A DNA stretch of 64,000 bases. Source: Chitinophagaceae bacterium (lineage in GTDB: Bacteria; Bacteroidota; Bacteroidia; Chitinophagales; Chitinophagaceae). Position 1 is the first letter of the stretch. Each line of letters opens with the position of its first letter. Positions 59,039 to 64,000 of this stretch are shown piece after piece. The DNA lies in contig JADJYK010000003.1 in NCBI GenBank assembly GCA_016719815.1, positions 1-64,000 of the forward strand. The letters are read 5' to 3'. The notes beneath the pieces were generated by a model. That model was not told where the DNA came from. It searched no databases and was given only the letters and a program-made list of their open reading frames with translations. The position numbers and the translations under genes were made by a program.

Positions 59039-60517
59039 TTATAACTTAGAATAAACCAATCTCATTCTCATTCGTTTTTCTGGAATAACGGCATAGCTTC
59101 CTCCGGCAATTACAACTCTCCCATATGCAGCCCTGTCTGAAATATAAAACTGATTATTCTCGCCTAAACCAGTTGAATAACTGAAAGCCCTTACCGGAGC
59201 ATAAAGCCGAAGGGTATAGTTTGAAGTACGCTTCGTAACCATATTTTGTACATACCTGGAAATATTAAAGCGATAAGTACTATCGGACTTAATTACGCCT
59301 CCAAAAAGTGAGTAATCATAGGAAAACGAACCTCCGCTGCTGGAAATTGTCATATCTGCATCAAAAGTAAAGGCAGTATCAGCAGCAGCATTTATTCTGT
59401 CGAGGAATAATGCCGCAGGATGAGAGTAAATATTGTCCTGAGTTGAACGCAACGGAGTCATTATTATCTCTGCCCGGTGTATTACCGCATTCTTAAAAGT
59501 ATCCAATCCGGGTATCTTTAATGAGGCATATGAACCTGGTATACTTTGAAGGAATATCCTGTCATCATTAGTTGTGGCATTTGCAAGATAAGAAGCCCAG
59601 TTACCTCCTGCAGTTCTTGTAATAATGTTAGCCTGACCTACTGTAAATGTCGAATAAGGATAATAAGGATAACGACCTCCATAGTGGAAAAAATCGGCAG
59701 TGGTCGTATCAATCGCCCCGGCATTTTTTACCCTGAAATATACTGTGAGTTTAGTTTTGGTATCATCATTTGCATCAATATAGGTAATGGCATTACCTGC
59801 ATTATCGGCAACAATTGCCAGTCCCCTGAACAATTTTTTAAACAACGAATCTGTACGATACGCACCGGCTACCGAATTGGTTGTATCATACTGTGCAAAC
59901 CGCTGACCCAGGCTGCTCGATAAAGGGATCCTGATTACATTAGCAAGTTTTGTAGTGTCTCTCTTGCGTATATGCAATATTGAATCGTCGAGCTTGTTTA
60001 TCTGAATTGTTTTATTACCCAGTTCCGTTCCCGTTGTTAGAAAATCTGCCTGGTTATATTTGTAATAAGCTGTATCCTGGAATCCGGAATTCTGGGCAAT
60101 TTCATATACCCTGAGTGTCTGTACCGTATTTGTATCGCCATAGGCTGCCACGTAGGATAAGGAAAGTACCACAGAATCAATCCCAATCACAGAATCCTTG
60201 CTTACAAATGGATTAAGCATATATGCACTTCTTCCAAGATCAAAGTAGGCATTTGAATGAGTACTGCCAAACTCGGGATCACCTACTATATGACCAAGAG
60301 CAAGATAATCAGAACCATACACCTTTGTAGTGTCATTAAACAGCTTGTTGTCTGTTTCAATATCAAGGTAGGTTTCAAATGTATTAATATTATCAACCGG
60401 GGGAATGAGACCACTGCCCAACTCTGTGGCTTCATTTATTTTTTTGCAGGCAGAAAGTACAGTTATCAGAGAAGCAGTTATTGCAAGAAAACTAAATACC
60501 AGGTTTCTGTTCTTCAC
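59039..60517 (-). CDS. DUF4270 outer-membrane-type lipoprotein
   Basis: Intact at 492 residues. The N-terminus MKNRNLVFSFLAITASLITV and LSAC give a lipoprotein signal peptide (lipobox LSAC, Cys24). The mature protein begins KKINEATELGSGLIPPVDNI and 'FETYLDIETDNKLFNDTTKV', 'YLALGHIVGDPEFGSTHSNA', a pattern of DUF4270. The rest is a beta-rich domain with many Thr/Asp loops (SVVLSLSYVAAYGDTNTVQT) and ends 'MRMRLVYSKL'. DUF4270 is found almost only in Bacteroidota. Function unknown. The gene is downstream of the GT5-like gene and has a strong terminator. Confidence 0.9.
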   Translation of the reverse strand: MKNRNLVFSFLAITASLITVLSACKKINEATELGSGLIPPVDNINTFETYLDIETDNKLFNDTTKVYGSDYLALGHIVGDPEFGSTHSNAYFDLGRSAYMLNPFVSKDSVIGIDSVVLSLSYVAAYGDTNTVQTLRVYEIAQNSGFQDTAYYKYNQADFLTTGTELGNKTIQINKLDDSILHIRKRDTTKLANVIRIPLSSSLGQRFAQYDTTNSVAGAYRTDSLFKKLFRGLAIVADNAGNAITYIDANDDTKTKLTVYFRVKNAGAIDTTTADFFHYGGRYPYYPYSTFTVGQANIITRTAGGNWASYLANATTNDDRIFLQSIPGSYASLKIPGLDTFKNAVIHRAEIIMTPLRSTQDNIYSHPAALFLDRINAAADTAFTFDADMTISSSGGSFSYDYSLFGGVIKSDSTYRFNISRYVQNMVTKRTSNYTLRLYAPVRAFSYSTGLGENNQFYISDRAAYGRVVIAGGSYAVIPEKRMRMRLVYSKL

Positions 60518-60564
60518 AAACTAAGTTTAAATCAGGGTTAGTCAATTAGTGATTCCTAAGGAAA

Positions 60565-61385
60565 TTATTTGCCTGCAAGGTCGCTATACAGTTGTAAATA
60601 GTCTGTTAAATCTCCTTCAGGATTAAAAGGCAGTGTTTTCTTACCTCTTACTTTCGTAAACTCTTCAGACAACTTTTTGTCAATTTTTTCTGCACCAAAG
60701 GTTATTGCATCGGCAAAACTTGCGCCTCCACGGAACATGGCAGTATTCGTTCCTTCTTTATAAAGTTCAAGGTCTTTTTCTTTCAATGAAGCATGAATAA
60801 GTGCTTTTTTACAAACCCACTTCCAAGCTTTTCCTTAAATGTATTATTACCTACTGTAAAAACAATTTTGCTATGGGCAAATACCGGTTCTCGTTTATAA
60901 ATTGTTTTCAGGTAAGCAGGAATAAGTCCTGTCATCCAGCCGCTGCAATGAATGATATCAGGAGGCCACCCAAATTTCTTAACTGTCTCCAGTGCACCCT
61001 TACAAAAAAATACTGTACGTAAATCATTGTCATCAAACCATTTCTCATTTTCATCATGAAAAACAAACTTTCGCTTATAAAGCTCCTCATTATCCAGAAA
61101 ATATACCTGTAACCTTGCACTGGGCAATGAAGCTACCTTTATCTGCAAAGGCATATCATCATTATCGACAGACACATTAATCCCCGACAGGCGAACAACT
61201 TCATGCAGCCTGTGCCTTCTTTCATTTATAATGCCGAAACGTGGCATAATACAACGAACTTCGAAACCGCTATCGTTCGATTTTATGGCCAATTTGTTAA
61301 CTATTTCGGAGAATTCTGTCAGCTCCAGGTAGGGTGACATTTCATTAGCGATAAATAAAATTCTTTTTTTTGCTGACATGGGCAT
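60565..61385 (-). CDS. Glycogen/starch synthase N-terminal-domain protein (frameshifted)
   Basis: Protein of about 273 residues similar only to the acceptor-side (GT5 catalytic) domain of glycogen synthase. I start at 61385 (MPMSAKKRILFIANEMSPYL), where 'RILFIANEMSPYLELTEFSE' replaces the usual KVGGLGD glucosyl loop with LTEFSEI. Then 'GFEVRCIMPRFGIINERRHR', 'LQVYFLDNEELYKRKFVFH', 'TVKKFGWPPDIIHCSGWMTG' and 'KIVFTVGNNTFKEKLG' follow. A shift near 60795 joins to SLKEKDLELYKEGTNTAMFR and an end (LTDYLQLYSDLAGK). The donor-binding C-terminal GT-B domain is absent. Enzyme activity is doubtful. Divergent from panC. Confidence 0.85.
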
Positions 61386-61420
61386 CCCGTTTTGTTTAAC
61401 TTGCCTTAGATAAAGGGGTG

Positions 61421-61428
61421 CAAAGTTA
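61421..61428 (-). promoter_or_regulatory. -7 box of the GT5-like / DUF4270 operon
   Basis: Minus-strand TAACTTTG is a perfect TAnnTTTG match, 35 bases before the chosen start of the GT5-like gene. Confidence 0.5.
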
Positions 61429-61485
61429 ATTAATTTACAGCGAATTGGGACATCTAACTCTAATCGCATTAACGACGGATTCAAT

Positions 61486-62338
61486 ATGCTGATTTTTAAA
61501 ACTGCCAAAGACATTTCGCATTGGGTTGATATTCAGGCTAAAAATGGAAAGAATACAGGCTTTACACCAACAATGGGAGCCCTGCATTCAGGGCATATTT
61601 CACTTATAAATACCTCAGCACAAGAAAACAAAAATTACAGTTTGCAGCATTTTCGTAAACCCCACCCAGTTTAATGATCCGAATGATTATGAAAAATATC
61701 CGGTAACAATTGAAAAAGATATCAAAATGCTGGAAAAGGCAAATTGTGATGCCCTATTTCTCCCCGGCTTAAAAGAAATATATCCTAATGGGCTTGCCCA
61801 AAAATTTCATTATGCGCTTGGCTATCTTGAGAAAAGGTTAGAGGGAGAATACAGGCCCGGACACTATCAGGGCGTTTGTATGGTTGTACATCGTCTGCTC
61901 GGCATTGTCACACCGGACAATCTATACCTGGGACAAAAAGATTACCAGCAATGCATGGTCATCAAAAAATTAATTGAAATAACCGGAAAATCAGAACGAA
62001 TCAACATCAGGGTCTGCCCTACACTCCGTGAGAAGGATGGACTGGCCATGAGCAGCCGTAACGTTAGGCTAAGCAGTGGTGAAAGAGATAAAGCTGTTGC
62101 AATCTTCACTGCACTGGAATTTATAAAAAAGAATATTAAACCCGGTATACTTGCTGCTTTGCTGAGTGATGCTGGACAAATTTTGATAAACAAAGGTTTT
62201 AGAATTGACTACCTTGAAATTACTGATGCATATAACCTATCTCGGGTTGATTTTTGGGATGGGCATCAGAAAATTACTGCACTTGCAGCGGCCTACCTGA
62301 ATGATGTAAGACTGATTGATAATATGATTTTAAACTAA
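61486..62338 (+). CDS. panC: Pantothenate synthetase (frameshifted)
   Basis: Condenses pantoate and beta-alanine to pantothenate using ATP. The start at 61486 gives MLIFKTAKDISHWVDIQAKN. The ATP-binding motif is TPTMGALHSGHISLIN at about residues 27-42. Two shifts near 61640 and 61672 interrupt the IFVNPTQFNDPNDYEKYP stretch. Then 'RPGHYQGVCMVVHRLLGIV', 'NLYLGQKDYQQCMVIKKLI' and 'GLAMSSRNVRLSSGERDKA' complete the active site. About 284 codons, normal. panD does not follow. Confidence 0.95.
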
Positions 62339-62392
62339 ACTGGCCGCATAATTGTTTAACTTCGTAAAGGAAGAGAGTTTCTGGCGATTTAT

Positions 62393-63393
62393 ATGAGCAA
62401 AAGATTTAAAACAGTACTTCAATACATCATATTCCTCGGTTTCGGACTTTTCCTTGCCTGGTGGTCACTTAAAGATTTAACAGCTGATGACAAATCTCAA
62501 ATAAGAAGTGCTTTAAAGGGTGCCCGTTACTGGCTTGTCGCCCTGTTTTTCTTATTCTTGTATTATCTCATTATGTAAGAGCTATAAGATGGAGATTATT
62601 GATTGAATCATTAGGGCACCACACTACCAAAACCAATGCTTTTTTTGCAGTATTTATAGGATACCTTGCCAACCAGGCTGTTCCAAGGTTAGGCGAAATC
62701 TTGAAATGTACTTTCCTTGCCCGTTATGAAAAAGTTCCGGCCGACAAGTTGATCGGCACTATAATACTGGAAAGAATTATTGATGCTTTATGCCTGTTGA
62801 TAGTATTTGGAATTACACTCATAATACAACCGGATATTTATGGCAAACTGATTGATGCCATTTTCGCAGGAAATAACAAACCGGGTGATGGCAAAGGCAT
62901 TTCCTCTGCTTTAATTACATTAATTGTTGCTGGTGCCGTAATCATCATTATCGTTATCTGGATGATAAAAAACAAAAAAACATTTGCAGACCTTGGACTT
63001 GCCCTTAAAAAAATCGGGCAAAGAATATGGAATGGCGTAAGTGCGGTGCAACACTTGAAGAAAAGAGGACAATTTATAGCATATACTTTGTTGCTTTGGG
63101 GATTGTATCTATCTGGTGGATACCTTGGATTTCTTGCTTTTCAGCAAACAGGGCATTATGGTATTCAGGAAGCTTTCACTATTTTGTCGGCTGGCAGCAT
63201 TGGTATGATAGTTTCTCCCGGTGGTATTGGTGCTTATGCCTATATTATTGAAAAAACTATGCAGGTATATGGCCTCAACAAAGGGATTGCACTTGCATTT
63301 GGCTGGATATTATGGCTGGCTCAAACTACGGTAATCGTATTAGGTGGAATAATTAGTTTTGTTTCAATTCCTTATTACAACAAAAAGAAAAAA
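62393..63393 (+). CDS. Flippase-like membrane protein, lysylphosphatidylglycerol-synthase TM family (frameshifted)
   Basis: Multi-pass membrane protein (about 334 residues, MSKRFKTVLQYIIFLGFGLF). A shift near 62575 joins the first hydrophobic part to SLGHHTTKTNAFFAVFIGYL. The family signature 'NQAVPRLGEILKCTFLARYE' follows and then 'IGTIILERIIDALCLLIVF'. Further membrane helices include 'ITLIVAGAVIIIIVIWMI', 'FIAYTLLLWGLYLSGGYLGF' and 'IGMIVSPGGIGAYAYIIEK', and the last ones end at PYYNKKKK. In this assembly there is no stop after this; the frame runs into the RfaE2-type domain. A single A fewer in AAAAAA at 63388-63393 would produce a TGA here. The substrate is unknown. Confidence 0.82.
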
Positions 63394-63885
63394 GTGAAAA
63401 GAGCAGATCTCATTGCCGACCACATACTTACACAAGAAGATGCCATCCGCCGTACAGCGCAATGGCGGCTTTTGAAAAAGACAATTGTATTTACAAACGG
63501 GGTATTCGATATTCTGCACAAAGGCCACATATTTTCACTTTCGCAGGCTGCTAAAGAAGGTGATTTTCTCATTATTGGTCTTAATGCCGACTCTTCCGTC
63601 AAAAGATTAAAAGGGGAAAGCCGTCCGGTTAATGATCAGGAATCAAGGGCACTCGTACTCGCATCCTTATTAATGGTAGATGCAGTAGTTCTATTTGACC
63701 AAGACACTCCGCTTGAGTTAATAAAATCTCTGATGCCGGATGTGCTTGTTAAAGGCGGAGATTATACTGTTGACCAGATTGCCGGTGCAAAAGAAGTGAT
63801 TGGAAATGGAGGAAGGGTGATTATAAACTCAATTTTAGAAGGGTTCTCCACTACTAATATCATTCAGCAATTAAATAATCCCTGA
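63394..63885 (+). CDS. RfaE2-type D-glycero-beta-D-manno-heptose 1-phosphate adenylyltransferase
   Basis: Cytidylyltransferase-fold protein of about 163 residues when started at the GTG at 63394 (VKRADLIADHILTQEDAIRR). The nucleotidyl motif is FTNGVFDILHKGHIFSLSQA, followed by 'GLNADSSVKRLKGESRPVND' and 'DVLVKGGDYTVDQIAGAKEV'. This matches the HldE/RfaE domain II, which makes ADP-heptose for lipopolysaccharide. The kinase domain RfaE1 is not in the window. GTGA overlaps the putative stop of the flippase-like gene in the corrected reading. The exact sugar is not proven. Confidence 0.83.
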   Translation: MKRADLIADHILTQEDAIRRTAQWRLLKKTIVFTNGVFDILHKGHIFSLSQAAKEGDFLIIGLNADSSVKRLKGESRPVNDQESRALVLASLLMVDAVVLFDQDTPLELIKSLMPDVLVKGGDYTVDQIAGAKEVIGNGGRVIINSILEGFSTTNIIQQLNNP

Positions 63886-63958
63886 GTTGTCAAGTCATAA
63901 AACTTAACATTGGCCGATTAGCCTGTTTCCTATTTTTACTGAATAAGGAAATAATCCA

Positions 63959-64000
63959 ATGAACCGGACTACAACATCGAGAAATAAGTTTATAGCCCGT
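63959..64000 (+). CDS. Start of an unidentified gene (partial)
   Basis: ATG 63959 opens a frame (MNRTTTSRNKFIAR) that runs off the right edge. Too short to assign. An A/G-rich stretch (AATAAGGAAATAATCC) precedes it. It follows the nucleotidyltransferase gene on the same strand. Confidence 0.4.
   Translation, partial: MNRTTTSRNKFIAR

Overview
The window is an AT-rich stretch of a Bacteroidota chromosome, most likely from the class Chitinophagia (Chitinophagaceae-like). The evidence is type-B succinate dehydrogenase, DUF4270 and GSCFA proteins, an outer-membrane beta-barrel receptor, a fused aspartokinase/homoserine dehydrogenase, a short GT5-only 'starch synthase' beside panC, and many copies of the Bacteroidota -7 box TAnnTTTG just upstream of start codons. 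No rRNA, IS element, prophage or CRISPR array was seen; one tRNA (His) is present. Genus-level placement is inference.

An overriding feature is that about 30 of the 57 genes are interrupted by one or more single-base frameshifts, often at homopolymers, including essential genes (dnaG, parC, parE, pnp, thrABC). On both sides of each shift the translation continues the same protein. This looks like an uncorrected long-read assembly, not gene decay. I therefore give one span per gene across the shifts and state where they fall.

Layout. 1-3.1 kb (minus): a four-helix-bundle protein, then sdhA and sdhC. 3.3-8.2 kb: an unknown small protein, then a plus-strand TolC / HlyD-lipoprotein / ABC-2 permease / AraC cassette with no ATPase gene. 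8.3-13.1 kb (minus): thrA-thrB-thrC preceded by a candidate threonine leader peptide and attenuator hairpin. 13.2-14.8 kb: murK-murQ (muramic acid recycling). 15-18 kb (plus): an S41 protease and cystathionine beta-synthase. 18.0-18.5 kb: a noncoding stretch with a promoter, repeats and overlapping hairpins before a metal-receptor gene. 19.3-22.6 kb (minus): histidine degradation (ftcD, hutG) and a small secreted protein. 22.7-25 kb: tail-specific protease. 25.1 kb: tRNA-His. 25.2-32.3 kb (plus): DUF445 protein, outer-membrane receptor, glycosyltransferase, secreted protein, bestrophin, haem-like lipoprotein. 32.4-34.8 kb: accD, smpB, secreted protein. 34.8-40.9 kb (minus): a parE / methyltransferase / DUF1835 / parC operon. 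41.1-43.8 kb: an EF-G paralogue and a His-rich helical protein. 43.8-44.6 kb: unexplained intergenic DNA with a junction-like structured element. 44.6-53.1 kb: dnaG; then CYTH protein, DUF3052-like protein, M48 peptidase, plsY, prmA, pnp and rpsO on minus. 53.2-54.8 kb: miaE, pfkB. 54.8-61.4 kb (minus): GSCFA protein, mvaB, rlmB, metK, DUF4270 lipoprotein, GT5-like protein. 61.5-64 kb (plus): panC, a flippase-like membrane protein running in frame into an RfaE2-type nucleotidyltransferase, and the start of one more gene.

The best candidates for new biology are the threonine leader, the 18.0-18.5 kb switch-like leader or small RNA, the 43.93 kb structured element, the four-gene topoisomerase IV operon, a repeat element inserted in frame into the GSCFA gene, and near-leaderless promoters. 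Most of the remaining content is housekeeping.
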